Source of the DNA: Actinomycetospora chiangmaiensis DSM 45062
Lineage (GTDB): Bacteria > Actinomycetota > Actinomycetes > Mycobacteriales > Pseudonocardiaceae
Assembly: GCF_000379625.1 (NCBI RefSeq)
Contig: NZ_KB903229.1
Coordinates: 290,247 to 354,246, forward strand
DNA length: 64,000 nucleotides
Reading direction: 5' to 3'
The notes below the pieces were generated by a model. That model did no database searches and was not told where the DNA came from. It saw only the letters and a program-made list of their open reading frames with translations. Position numbers and translations under genes: made by a program. Positions 8,065 to 15,928 of the stretch are shown here, one piece after another; position 1 is the stretch's first letter, and every line of letters starts with the position of its first letter.

Positions 8065-9798
8065 TCACAGCAGCAGCTGCGACCGGGCGAGCTCCGCGTA
8101 GAGCGGGCTGACCGCGAGCAGCTCGGCGTGCGTCCCGACCGCCGCGACCCGGCCGTCGTCGAGGACCACGATCTGGTCGCAGTCGACGACCGTCGAGAGC
8201 CGGTGGGCGACGATCAGCAGGGTCCGGTCGGCGGCCGCCGCGACGTCGATCGCCTCCTTGAGCGCCTGCTCGTTGCGGGCGTCCAGGCTGGCGGTGGGCT
8301 CGTCGAGCAGCATGAGCGACGGCTCGGCGAGCAGGGTGCGGGCGATCGCGAGCCGCTGGCGCTCGCCGCCGGAGAGCAGGACGCCGCCCTCGCCGACCGG
8401 GGCGTCGAGCCCGAGCGGGGAGCGTTCGACGAGGCCGGACAGGTTGACCGCCGCGAGCACGGCGAGCTGGTCGGCCTCGGGCGCGTGGGGCGCGGCGAGC
8501 ACGAGGTTCTCGCGCAGCGTGCCGGCGAGGGCGGGCGACTCCTGCTCGACGTAGCCGAGGCGGGCCCGCAGCACCGCGCGGGGCCGGTCCCGCACGTCGA
8601 TCCCGTCGACGAGCACGGCGCCGCCGCTCACGTCGTGGAAGCGCTCGACGAGCGCGAAGACCGTGGACTTGCCGGCCCCCGACGGGCCGACCAGCGCGGT
8701 CCGGGTGCCGCGCGGCACGGCGAAGGAGACCCCGTCGAGCACCACGGTGCCGTCGGGGTACCGGAAGTCGACGTCCCGGAGCTCGAGCGCGGGGGCGGCG
8801 GCCACCGACCGCGGCGACGTCACGACGTCAGCCGCGGTCTCTCCGGGGAGGGCGACGACCTCCTCGATCCGCGCGAGCGCCCCGAGCCCCGTCTGCAGCT
8901 GCGTCCAGGCCTGCGTGAGGCGCGCGAACGGCAGCACGAGCAGGAAGAGGTAGAGCACGAAGGACACGAGTTCGCCGACCGTCAGCTCCCCGGCCGCGAC
9001 CCGGGCCCCGCCGATCCCGAGCACGGCGATGAACGAGCCCTGGGTGGCGATCGTGACGGCGGGGGACACCAGCGCCTGCAGTCGCGCGGTCCGCACGCCG
9101 ACCCCGTAGGCGGCCGTGGCCGCGCCGACGACCCCGGCGACCTCCCGCTCGGTCGCCCCGCTGGCCCGGATGGTCCGCACCGCCCCGAGCGCCCGCTCCA
9201 CCGCGGCCGTCATCTCGCCGACCCGTGCCTGGGAGAGCGTCGACAGCGCCCGGAGCCGCCGCGACGCCGCCCCGATGACGACGACCCCGGCCGCGACGGC
9301 CAGCAGCGTCACCGCCAGCAGGACGAGGTCGACCAGCGCCATGGCGACGGCCGCCCCCACCACGACCACCACCGAGCTGGCGAGCTCGAAGAGCCCCGAG
9401 GTCACGACCGCGCGGAGCAGCGTGGTGTCGGAGCCGATCCGGGAGATCAGGTCGCCGGTCCGGCGGGCGTCGTACTCGGGGACCGACAGTCGCAGCACCC
9501 GCTCCACGAGCCGGCGCCGCGTCGAGAGCACCACGCCCTCGGCCGTGCGCTGCAGCAGGAACGACTGGACCGCTCCGACGAGCGCCCCGCCCACCAGGAC
9601 CGCCACGAGGACGGCGGCAGCGGGCAGCACCGGACCCGCGCCCTGCACCGTCGCGATGACCCGTCCCACGAGCAGTGGCTGCGCCAGCGAGGTGCCGGCG
9701 GTCAGCAGGGAGAGCACCGCGACGACGAGCAGCGTGCCGCGGTGCTCGGCGAGGTACGGCGCCAGGCGCCGCAGCCCGGCGTCGGACCGGGTCAGCAC
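8065..9798 (-). CDS. ABC exporter half-transporter (MDR type)
   Basis: A protein of 577 aa from a GTG whose first bases overlap the epoxide hydrolase stop. Residues 1-320 contain about six membrane helices (LVVAVLSLLTAGTSLAQPLLV onward). Residues 340-577 are the nucleotide-binding domain: Walker A GPSGAGKST, signature LSGGERQRLA, Walker B LMLLDEPTASLD, H-loop IVAHRLST. The fused layout and the helix segment TGDLISRIGSDTTLLR match LmrA/MsbA-like exporters that work as dimers. The substrate is unknown. Coupling to an epoxide hydrolase suggests a shared transcript and perhaps detoxification, which is inference. Confidence 0.9.
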   Translation of the reverse strand: MLTRSDAGLRRLAPYLAEHRGTLLVVAVLSLLTAGTSLAQPLLVGRVIATVQGAGPVLPAAAVLVAVLVGGALVGAVQSFLLQRTAEGVVLSTRRRLVERVLRLSVPEYDARRTGDLISRIGSDTTLLRAVVTSGLFELASSVVVVVGAAVAMALVDLVLLAVTLLAVAAGVVVIGAASRRLRALSTLSQARVGEMTAAVERALGAVRTIRASGATEREVAGVVGAATAAYGVGVRTARLQALVSPAVTIATQGSFIAVLGIGGARVAAGELTVGELVSFVLYLFLLVLPFARLTQAWTQLQTGLGALARIEEVVALPGETAADVVTSPRSVAAAPALELRDVDFRYPDGTVVLDGVSFAVPRGTRTALVGPSGAGKSTVFALVERFHDVSGGAVLVDGIDVRDRPRAVLRARLGYVEQESPALAGTLRENLVLAAPHAPEADQLAVLAAVNLSGLVERSPLGLDAPVGEGGVLLSGGERQRLAIARTLLAEPSLMLLDEPTASLDARNEQALKEAIDVAAAADRTLLIVAHRLSTVVDCDQIVVLDDGRVAAVGTHAELLAVSPLYAELARSQLLL

Positions 9799-10976
9799 AC
9801 CACCCCGCGGAACGACTCCCGGAGTTCGGCCACGAACACCTCCGGCACCTCGAGCGAGGCGAAGTGCCCGCCGCGCTCCAGCACGCTCCAGCGGCGGACG
9901 TCGGTGTAGCGCGCCTCGACCCACGAGCGCGGTATCTTCGCCATCTCGGCCGGGAAGATCGAGATCGCGGCGGGCACGGTGACCTCCGAGCGGCGGTCGA
10001 CCTGCGCGTTCTCCCAGTACATCCGGGCCGACGACGCCCCGGACGCGCCGAACCAGTAGACGGCCACGTTGTCGAGCAGGCGCCGGCGGTCCACGGCCGC
10101 GAGCCCGCCGTCGGTCCACACCCCGAACTTCTCCGCGATCCACGCGAGCTGGCCGACGGGCGAGTCCACGAGCGCGTAGCCCAGGGTCTGCGGGCGGGTC
10201 CGCTGCTGGCCGGAGTAGCCGCTGCCGACCTCGCGGAACTCCCGGGCCTGCGCGAGCCAGCGCTGCTCGAGCTCGGGGAGGTCCTCGGTCCGCGCGCCCT
10301 CGGGCCGCTCGGCTAGCGGCATCGTCGTGTGGAGCATCGCGACGCGGTCGGGGTGCCGGACGCCCAGCGCCGTCGTGATCATGGCGCCCCAGTCGCCACC
10401 CTGTGCGAGGAAGCGGGGGTAGCCCAGACGGGACATGAGGACGGCCCACGCGTCCGCGACGTGGTCGATGCCCCAGCCCGTCGTCGTGGGCTTGTCGGAG
10501 AAACCGAAGCCCGGCAGGGAGGGCGCGACCACGTGGAAAGCAGGGCACGCCGGGTCGTCAGGCGTCGTCAGGGGGCCCACGACGTCGAGGAACTCGACCA
10601 CCGAGCCGGGCCACCCGTGCGTGATCAGAAGTGGCTGTGCGTCAGCGCGCGGTGACTCTACGTGCAGGAAATGGATGCCGAGCCCGTCGATCTCCGTGCG
10701 GTACTGCCCGAGGGCGTTGAGCTCGTCGGACAACGCCCGGACCTGGTGGTCCTCGAGCCACGCCCGGGCCAGGTCGGCGACGACGTCCGCCGGGATGCCC
10801 TGCGACCAGTCGGCCACCGGCTCCGGCTCGGCCAGGCGCGCCCGACGCAGACGTTCGTGCAGGTCAGCGACCTGGTCGGCGGGGATGTCGAGCACGAACG
10901 GGGTGATGGCGTCGGCGTCCGACGGGGTGGGGGACGACGGGCGGTCGGTGGTCGGCGCGGCGTCGTCGGGAGCCAT
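9792..10976 (-). CDS. epoxide hydrolase, EHN-type alpha/beta hydrolase
   Basis: A protein of 394 aa. Residues 20-110 form the EHN N-terminal domain (PFVLDIPADQVADLHERLRR, then a second segment DDVARAWLEDHQ-like). Oxyanion motif HGWPGSVVEFLDVV and nucleophile motif AQGGDWGAMI (Asp in GDWG) follow, with GGHFASLEVPE carrying the catalytic His near the C-terminus. The enzyme opens epoxides to diols in the cytoplasm. The ATG at 10976 gives a natural start; a longer frame extends into intergenic sequence. It is upstream of, and overlaps, the ABC exporter gene. Confidence 0.9.
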   Translation of the reverse strand: MAPDDAAPTTDRPSSPTPSDADAITPFVLDIPADQVADLHERLRRARLAEPEPVADWSQGIPADVVADLARAWLEDHQVRALSDELNALGQYRTEIDGLGIHFLHVESPRADAQPLLITHGWPGSVVEFLDVVGPLTTPDDPACPAFHVVAPSLPGFGFSDKPTTTGWGIDHVADAWAVLMSRLGYPRFLAQGGDWGAMITTALGVRHPDRVAMLHTTMPLAERPEGARTEDLPELEQRWLAQAREFREVGSGYSGQQRTRPQTLGYALVDSPVGQLAWIAEKFGVWTDGGLAAVDRRRLLDNVAVYWFGASGASSARMYWENAQVDRRSEVTVPAAISIFPAEMAKIPRSWVEARYTDVRRWSVLERGGHFASLEVPEVFVAELRESFRGVVC

Positions 10977-11143
10977 GGACGCGACGCTAACGGCACAGGT
11001 CCGAACGCGCCGTGGGGAGGCATCCGTCCGGGTGTCACCCCGACACGCCGCCGGATGGAAGCAGTCCCCCGAAGGTGGCATCTTCCTCCCACGCTGTCAC
11101 ACGGGCCGTCATCGTGGCGATGAACGCAGCGGAGGTGATCATC

Positions 11144-11392
11144 GTGCTGAACGAACGGCCCGCGGCACTGCTGGCGGCAGCGGCGGATCTGGACGAGTGC
11201 GACGGCTACGTGGTCCTGGTGTTCGACCCGGAGACCGGTGAGATGGATGCGCACGGCCCCTACGAGGGGGTCGCCGCGACACTCCGCGCCGAGGAGCTGC
11301 GTCGCAACTTCGACTCCGACGACCTGCGCGACGTGGTCGTCCGCGTGAGCAGGTTGCACCTGCCCGCGCCGGTGCCCGCGCAGACCTGGTGA
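11144..11392 (+). CDS. small hypothetical protein
   Basis: About 82 aa from a GTG at 11144. GGAGG at 11131-11135 supports this start over in-frame ATG 11120 and GTG 11114. The sequence starts VLNERPAALLAAAADLDECD, then has a strand segment (GYVVLVFDPETGEMDAHGPY) and a charged helix (ATLRAEELRRNFDSDDL). The DPETGEMDAHGPYEG turn resembles small actinobacterial proteins of unknown role. It lies 30 bases before the decarboxylase gene and may be co-transcribed with it. Confidence 0.65.
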   Translation: MLNERPAALLAAAADLDECDGYVVLVFDPETGEMDAHGPYEGVAATLRAEELRRNFDSDDLRDVVVRVSRLHLPAPVPAQTW

Positions 11393-11422
11393 GCGGTCGC
11401 GCCGCGGGGTAGACCCTGCGGC

Positions 11423-13024
11423 GTGACGCTCACCGTGAGGGACGCCGCGCTCGAGCTGTTCCGGGCGCACGGCATGACGACGGTCTTCGGCAACCCGGGC
11501 TCCACCGAGCTGCCGATGCTCCAGGACTTCCCCGACGACTTCACCTACGTCCTCGGGCTCCAGGAGGCCGTCGTCGTCGGGATGGCCGACGGTTTCGCCC
11601 AGGCGACCGGTCGGCCCGCCCTGGTCAACCTGCACACCGCCCCCGGGCTCGGGAACGCGGTGGGCGCGCTGGTGAACGCGGCGGCCAACAAGACCCCGCT
11701 CGTGGTCACCGCCGGCCAGCAGGTCCGGCCGATGATGACGCTGGAGGCGATGCTCGCGAACCCGCGGGCCACCGAGCTCCCGCGTCCCACCGTGAAGTAC
11801 TCGGCGGAGCCGCCCCGGGCCCAGGACGTCGTCGCGACCCTGGCCCGGGCGATCCACGTCGCGACCACCCCGCCCACCGGCCCGGTGTTCGTGTCGATCC
11901 CGATGGACGACTGGGACGTCGAGCTCACCGGCGACGATCTCGAGGTGGCGCAGCGGGCGTCCCGACGACGGGTCACGGCGCCCCTCGCGCCCGCCGGTCT
12001 CGACGCGTGGGTCGCCGCGCTCGACGGCGCGTCGGCCCCCGCGCTCGTCGTCGGGGGCGAGATCGATGCGGGCGGCGGGTTCGACGACGCCGTGGTGCTG
12101 GCCGAACGACTGGGCTGCGCGGTCTACGGGCCGCCCGCCGATGGCCGCGTCGGGTTCCCGGAGGACCACCCGCAGTACCGGGGCGCCCTGCCGATGGCGA
12201 TCGCGCCGGTGTCCCGGACGCTCGCGGCCCACGACGTCGTGCTCGTCCTCGGCACCGCCGTCTTCCGCTACTACCCCTACGTGCCCGGCGGGTTCCTGCC
12301 CGAGGGCACGACGCTGCTCCACGTCACGTCCGACCCCGACGAGGCCGCCCGCGCGCCCATGGGCGACGCGCTGGTGGCCTCGCCGGTCGCCGTCGTGCGC
12401 GCGCTTCTGGAGCGCGTGGCGCCGTCGTCGCGGCGGCCCGCCGGATCCGCACCGTCCGCGGCGGCCGCGCAGGCGTCGGCCGTCCCGGGCACGCTGACCG
12501 CGGAGGAGGTGTTCGACGTCGTCGGGTCGGTCTGGCCCGCCGACGGCGTCGTGGTCGACGAGTCGCCCTCGAACCGCGGCGCGTTGCACGACCGCCGCCC
12601 GGTCTCCCGGCCGGCCACGTCCTTCTTCACGACGTCGGGCGGGCTCGGCTTCGGGCTGCCCGCCGCGGTCGGCGTGGCCCTGGCCGACCGGTCCCGCCCC
12701 GTGCTCGCGGCCATCGGCGACGGCTCGATGCAGTACGCGATCCAGGCACTCGGGTCGGCCGCGATGCTCGGCGTACCGGTCACGGTGCTCGTCCTGGAGA
12801 ACCGCGAGTACGCGATCCTCAAGTGGTTCGCCTCCCGGGAGAACACGCCGAAGGCGCCCGGGCTGGACCTGCCGCCCGTCGACTTCTGCGCCCTGGCCGC
12901 GGGGTACGGCGTCCCGGCCGAGTCGGTGTCCTCCGCCGACGAGCTGCGCGCCGCCCTGGAACGCGGCCGCGACGGGGACGGGCCGCGCCTCGTCGCGGTG
13001 CCGATCGGGCGCGCGGCGGGCTGA
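11423..13024 (+). CDS. mdlC: thiamine-diphosphate enzyme, benzoylformate decarboxylase-like
   Basis: A protein of 533 aa. N-terminal domain: FGNPGSTELP with Ser27, GLQEAVVVGMADG with Glu48 (the cofactor-activating Glu), and VNLHTAPGLGNAVG with His71. These align with Ser26, Glu47 and His70 of Pseudomonas putida benzoylformate decarboxylase as I recall it. The C-terminal diphosphate motif is AAIGDGSMQYAIQALGS. The reaction expected is decarboxylation of a 2-oxo acid to an aldehyde. The family's second active-site His (His281, in FRYHQYDPG) is replaced here by Tyr284 in FRYYPYVPG, so substrate or activity may differ. No mandelate-pathway genes are adjacent. Confidence 0.85.
   Translation: MTLTVRDAALELFRAHGMTTVFGNPGSTELPMLQDFPDDFTYVLGLQEAVVVGMADGFAQATGRPALVNLHTAPGLGNAVGALVNAAANKTPLVVTAGQQVRPMMTLEAMLANPRATELPRPTVKYSAEPPRAQDVVATLARAIHVATTPPTGPVFVSIPMDDWDVELTGDDLEVAQRASRRRVTAPLAPAGLDAWVAALDGASAPALVVGGEIDAGGGFDDAVVLAERLGCAVYGPPADGRVGFPEDHPQYRGALPMAIAPVSRTLAAHDVVLVLGTAVFRYYPYVPGGFLPEGTTLLHVTSDPDEAARAPMGDALVASPVAVVRALLERVAPSSRRPAGSAPSAAAAQASAVPGTLTAEEVFDVVGSVWPADGVVVDESPSNRGALHDRRPVSRPATSFFTTSGGLGFGLPAAVGVALADRSRPVLAAIGDGSMQYAIQALGSAAMLGVPVTVLVLENREYAILKWFASRENTPKAPGLDLPPVDFCALAAGYGVPAESVSSADELRAALERGRDGDGPRLVAVPIGRAAG
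11961..11973 (+). repeat. short dispersed motif CCCGACGACGGG, one of ten copies
   Basis: The 12-mer CCCGACGACGGG starts on the plus strand at 11961, 15946, 16604, 19173, 27757, 44572, 50366, 52622 and 58812, and on the minus strand only at 31795-31807. Many copies continue with T. It can fold as CCCG-ACGA-CGGG. It occurs in several reading frames and also between genes. Confidence 0.6.
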
Positions 13025-13047
13025 GTCCGGCGCTTCCGGCCCTTCCG

Positions 13048-13162
13048 GCGTGAGGGGAACCCTCGTGCCACAAGAGCGCTCGGATCCTGCCCTCACGCAC
13101 GGAGCAGCCGCGCGTGAGGGGAAGAATCGGGCGCTCTTGTGGCGCCAGGGTTCCCCTCACGC
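13048..13162. repeat. long composite inverted repeat
   Basis: Outer arms 13048-13080 and 13131-13162 are almost perfectly complementary over about 32 bases (outer end GCGTGAGGGGAACCCT, inner end CACAAGAGCGC). Between them CCCTCACGC (about 13090-13098) pairs with GCGTGAGGG (13112-13120), repeating the outer end. The element sits between two genes that point the same way. It probably ends transcription from the decarboxylase gene; a large cruciform is also possible. Confidence 0.75.
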
Positions 13163-13270
13163 TCCCAGGTCCGGCTTGACCTGAACCATGCTCGAGGTCG
13201 CACCCTCGCGGGAGTGCTCACCCGGTATCGAGATGCCCCGCCCCACGACCTCCGCGTAGCGTCGCCGCAC

Positions 13271-14287
13271 GTGTCGACCCAGACGCATCCCACCTCCACG
13301 GCCACCGACGCCGGGCGGACCGCCACGCCCGCCGTCGAGGTCGTCGACCTGGTGAAGCGCTACCCCAAGGCCACGGTCAACGCGGTCGACGGCGTCTCGT
13401 TCGCCGTCGCGCCCGGCGAGGTGTTCGGCCTGCTCGGCCCGAACGGCGCGGGCAAGACGACGACGATCGGCGTGCTCACCACGCGCGTCCGCAAGACGTC
13501 CGGCCGCGCGTCCGTCACCGGCATCGACGTGACGGCGGACCCGGTCGGGGCGCGGTCGGTCATCGGCGTCGTGCCGCAGCGTCCGAACCTCGACCGCAGC
13601 CTCGACGCGAAGGGCAACCTCGTCTGGCACGCCGCCTACCACGGGGTGCCGCGGGCCCGGCGCGGTCCGCTGGCCGACGAACTGCTCGAGCGCATGGGCC
13701 TGTCGGACAAGGCGAGCACCAACCCCGACCAGCTCTCCGGCGGCCAGGCGCAGCGGCTGATCATCGCCCGCGGCCTGATGCACGACCCGCGGGTGCTGTT
13801 CCTCGACGAGCCCTCGACCGGCCTCGACCCGCAGGCGCGGCTCTTCGTGCACGACCGGGTCGCCGAGCTCGCCGCGAGCGGCGTCACCATCGTGCTCACG
13901 ACCCACGACATGGACGAGGCCGCCAAGCTCTCCGACCGTGTCGGCATCGTCGACCACGGCGAGCTGCTGAAGCTCGACACGCCCGCGAACCTCGTCGCCG
14001 GGCTCTCCGGGTCCGCCACCGTCGATCTCGACGTCACCGGCCTGGACCCGGAGCAGCTCCGCGGCCGGCTCGGCGTCGTCCGGGGCGTCGCGGGCGCCGA
14101 GGTGCTGGCGACGCCCGACGAGGGACCCTCCCGGCTCCGCGTCCGCGTCGAGGGCGAGGCGGGCGCCGCACTCCCGGGTCTCCTGGAGGAGGTCACGACG
14201 GCGGGTGGCCGCGTGTCCGACGTCGGGCTCGGCGAGCCCACGCTGGAGGACGTCTTCATCGACCTGACCGGGAGGGGACTGCGGTGA
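13271..14287 (+). CDS. ABC transporter ATP-binding protein (DrrA/daunorubicin-type)
   Basis: A protein of 338 aa from a GTG at 13271; the frame is open further upstream but enters the inverted repeat. VEVVDLVKRYPKATVNAVDGVS is followed by Walker A GLLGPNGAGKTTT, signature LSGGQAQRL, Walker B RVLFLDEPSTGLDP and the switch TTHDMDEAAKLSDRVGI. A DrrA-like C-terminal extension (residues 235-338) ends EPTLEDVFIDLTGRGLR. It powers the permease encoded next, with which it overlaps by four bases. Such pairs export drugs or lipids. Confidence 0.93.
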   Translation: MSTQTHPTSTATDAGRTATPAVEVVDLVKRYPKATVNAVDGVSFAVAPGEVFGLLGPNGAGKTTTIGVLTTRVRKTSGRASVTGIDVTADPVGARSVIGVVPQRPNLDRSLDAKGNLVWHAAYHGVPRARRGPLADELLERMGLSDKASTNPDQLSGGQAQRLIIARGLMHDPRVLFLDEPSTGLDPQARLFVHDRVAELAASGVTIVLTTHDMDEAAKLSDRVGIVDHGELLKLDTPANLVAGLSGSATVDLDVTGLDPEQLRGRLGVVRGVAGAEVLATPDEGPSRLRVRVEGEAGAALPGLLEEVTTAGGRVSDVGLGEPTLEDVFIDLTGRGLR

Positions 14288-15126
14288 CGCGCAGCGCAGC
14301 GGAGCCGGAACGGGCCGTGATGACGGCCGTGACGGAGACCGAGCCGTTCCGCCGGGTCTCCCCGCGGCGGGCGTTCCTCGGGGTGCTGGGCCGCGACGTC
14401 GCGGTGACCGGCAAGGAGCTCGGCAGCTTCATCTCCCAGGTGCTGGTGCAGCCGTTCTTCCTGCTGTTCGTGTTCGGGAAGGTGCTCTCCGAGCTCGGCT
14501 ACATCGCGCCCGGGTACGCCCAGCTGCTGCTGCCCGGACTGCTCGCCCTCAATGCGTTCCTCGTCGCGGTGCAGGCGGTGGCGCTGCCGCTGGTCATCGA
14601 CTTCAGCTACACCAAGGAGATCGAGGACCGGCTGCTCGCGCCGCTGTCCACGCGGATGGTCGCGGTGGAGAAGATCGTGTTCGGCGCGATCCGGGGTCTG
14701 ATCGGGTCGCTGGTGATGATCCCGGTCGGTTACCTCGTGCTGGACGAGGTCTCGTGGAACCTCGCCGGGCTGCCGCTCTCGGCGCTGCTGCTCGTGCTCG
14801 GGGCCCTCGCGGGCGGCGCGTCCGGGCTGGTGATCGGCACGTCGGTCAGCCCGCGGCGGATCAACATCGTCTTCGCCGTCGTGATCACACCGCTGCTGTT
14901 CACCGGGTCCACGCAGTTCCCGTTCCTGCAGATCGGGTCGCTGCGCTGGTTCCAGGTGATCTGCGCGCTGAACCCGATCACCTACGTCGCGGAGGGCCTG
15001 CGGGGCGTGCTGACCCCGCAGATCCCGCACCTGCCGACGTGGCTGTGCATCGCGGCCCTCGTGTTCGCCTGCGTGCTGTTCGGGGCGATCGGCATCCGGG
15101 GCTTCGTCCGGCGCGCGCTGGACTGA
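14284..15126 (+). CDS. ABC-2 type transporter permease
   Basis: A protein of 280 aa with GTG start in the GTGA overlap with the ATPase gene. About six membrane helices are visible, among them VLVQPFFLLFVFGKVLSEL, LLLPGLLALNAFLVAVQAV, GLIGSLVMIPVGYLVLD, LSALLLVLGALAGGASGLVI and LCIAALVFACVLFGAIGI. The motif FLQIGSLRWFQVICALNPIT (Asn-Pro-hydrophobic-Thr) is typical of ABC-2 permeases of the DrrB/Wzm class. It forms the membrane half of the exporter with the preceding ATPase. The substrate is not identifiable from context. Confidence 0.92.
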   Translation: MTRSAAEPERAVMTAVTETEPFRRVSPRRAFLGVLGRDVAVTGKELGSFISQVLVQPFFLLFVFGKVLSELGYIAPGYAQLLLPGLLALNAFLVAVQAVALPLVIDFSYTKEIEDRLLAPLSTRMVAVEKIVFGAIRGLIGSLVMIPVGYLVLDEVSWNLAGLPLSALLLVLGALAGGASGLVIGTSVSPRRINIVFAVVITPLLFTGSTQFPFLQIGSLRWFQVICALNPITYVAEGLRGVLTPQIPHLPTWLCIAALVFACVLFGAIGIRGFVRRALD

Positions 15127-15136
15127 CCCACCCCCG

Positions 15137-15250
15137 TGCAAGCAATGCGTCACTGCTTGCACCCAGTGCCAGTAGAACCGCACCGTCGCGCGGCGTGGCG
15201 ACGATGCGGCTTTTCTGGCGTCCAGTGCAAGCAGTGACGCATTGCTTGCA
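15137..15250. terminator. two-level hairpin between convergent genes
   Basis: Arms 15137-15161 and 15226-15250 are exact reverse complements (25 bp; each contains GCAAGCA and TGCTTGC and can also fold on itself). Inside, CCGCACCGTCGC (about 15178-15189) pairs with GCGACGATGCGG (about 15198-15209), and CCAG pairs with CTGG. It separates the ABC permease gene from the convergent flavoprotein gene and probably terminates both. Confidence 0.8.
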
Positions 15251-15261
15251 TCGGGACCGGC

Positions 15262-15858
15262 CTATCCCGCGAGCTTGTCCGCCACCTGCGCGAGCCGCGC
15301 CCCCTGCACGCGGGCGGCGCCGAGGGCCTCGTCGTCGGGGGCCGCGGACTTCCGCGACACCCAGGACGCGCCGTAGGGGTTGCCCGAGGACATGAGCGAC
15401 GGGTCGGCCGCGTAGCCGAGGGGCATGATCAACGTGCCCCAGTGGTAGAAGGTCATGTTCATCGCCACGGTGGTCGTCTCCAGACCGCCGTGGCCGGTGG
15501 AGGCCGACGTGAACGCGGTGCCGACCTTGTCCGCGAGCTTGCCCTGCGCCCACAGCCCGCCCGTGGTGTCGATGAACGACTTGAGCTGTTCGGCCGCCCC
15601 GCCGAACCGGGTGGGGCTGCCGAGGGCGATGCCGTCGGCCCACTCGAGGTCGTCGAGGGAGGCGACGGTGTCGTACGGGTTGTCGTCCACCCACGCCTTC
15701 CACCGGCGGTTGGCCTCGATCGCCTCACGGGGCGCGCGCTCGGCCACCGGCCGCACCCGGACCTCGGCCCCCGCGCCGCGGGCGCCCTCGGCGAGGGCCT
15801 CGGCGAGGGCGGCGACGTTTCCGGTGGCGGAGTAGAAGACGACGGCGATGCGGGCCAC
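15262..15858 (-). CDS. wrbA: WrbA-like NAD(P)H:quinone oxidoreductase (flavodoxin fold)
   Basis: A protein of 198 aa. VARIAVVFYSATGNVAALA is the FMN phosphate loop of flavodoxin-like proteins. ALGSPTRFGGAAEQLKSFID and the downstream AFTSASTGHGGLETT match the WrbA family, in which the latter is the tetramer-specific loop. It reduces quinones by two electrons using NAD(P)H. AAGGAG lies just upstream of the GTG at 15858 and overlaps an earlier GTG at 15864, so the later start is preferred. It is divergent from the PucR regulator gene. Confidence 0.9.
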   Translation of the reverse strand: MARIAVVFYSATGNVAALAEALAEGARGAGAEVRVRPVAERAPREAIEANRRWKAWVDDNPYDTVASLDDLEWADGIALGSPTRFGGAAEQLKSFIDTTGGLWAQGKLADKVGTAFTSASTGHGGLETTTVAMNMTFYHWGTLIMPLGYAADPSLMSSGNPYGASWVSRKSAAPDDEALGAARVQGARLAQVADKLAG

Positions 15859-15928
15859 GGGCACTCCTTGTCGACGGGGATGTCGTGATCACCCTCTCGC
15901 GCGTGCCCACGCGCGGCACACTGGACCG

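Noticed and set aside
10658-13096. 812-codon minus-strand frame across the epoxide hydrolase start and the decarboxylase
   Set aside because: Arg/Gly/His-rich composition typical of an antisense frame in high-GC DNA, and it overlaps well-supported genes.
13048-13162. CRISPR-like array
   Set aside because: Repeats are inverted and of unequal spacing, with no spacers; no cas gene is present in the window.
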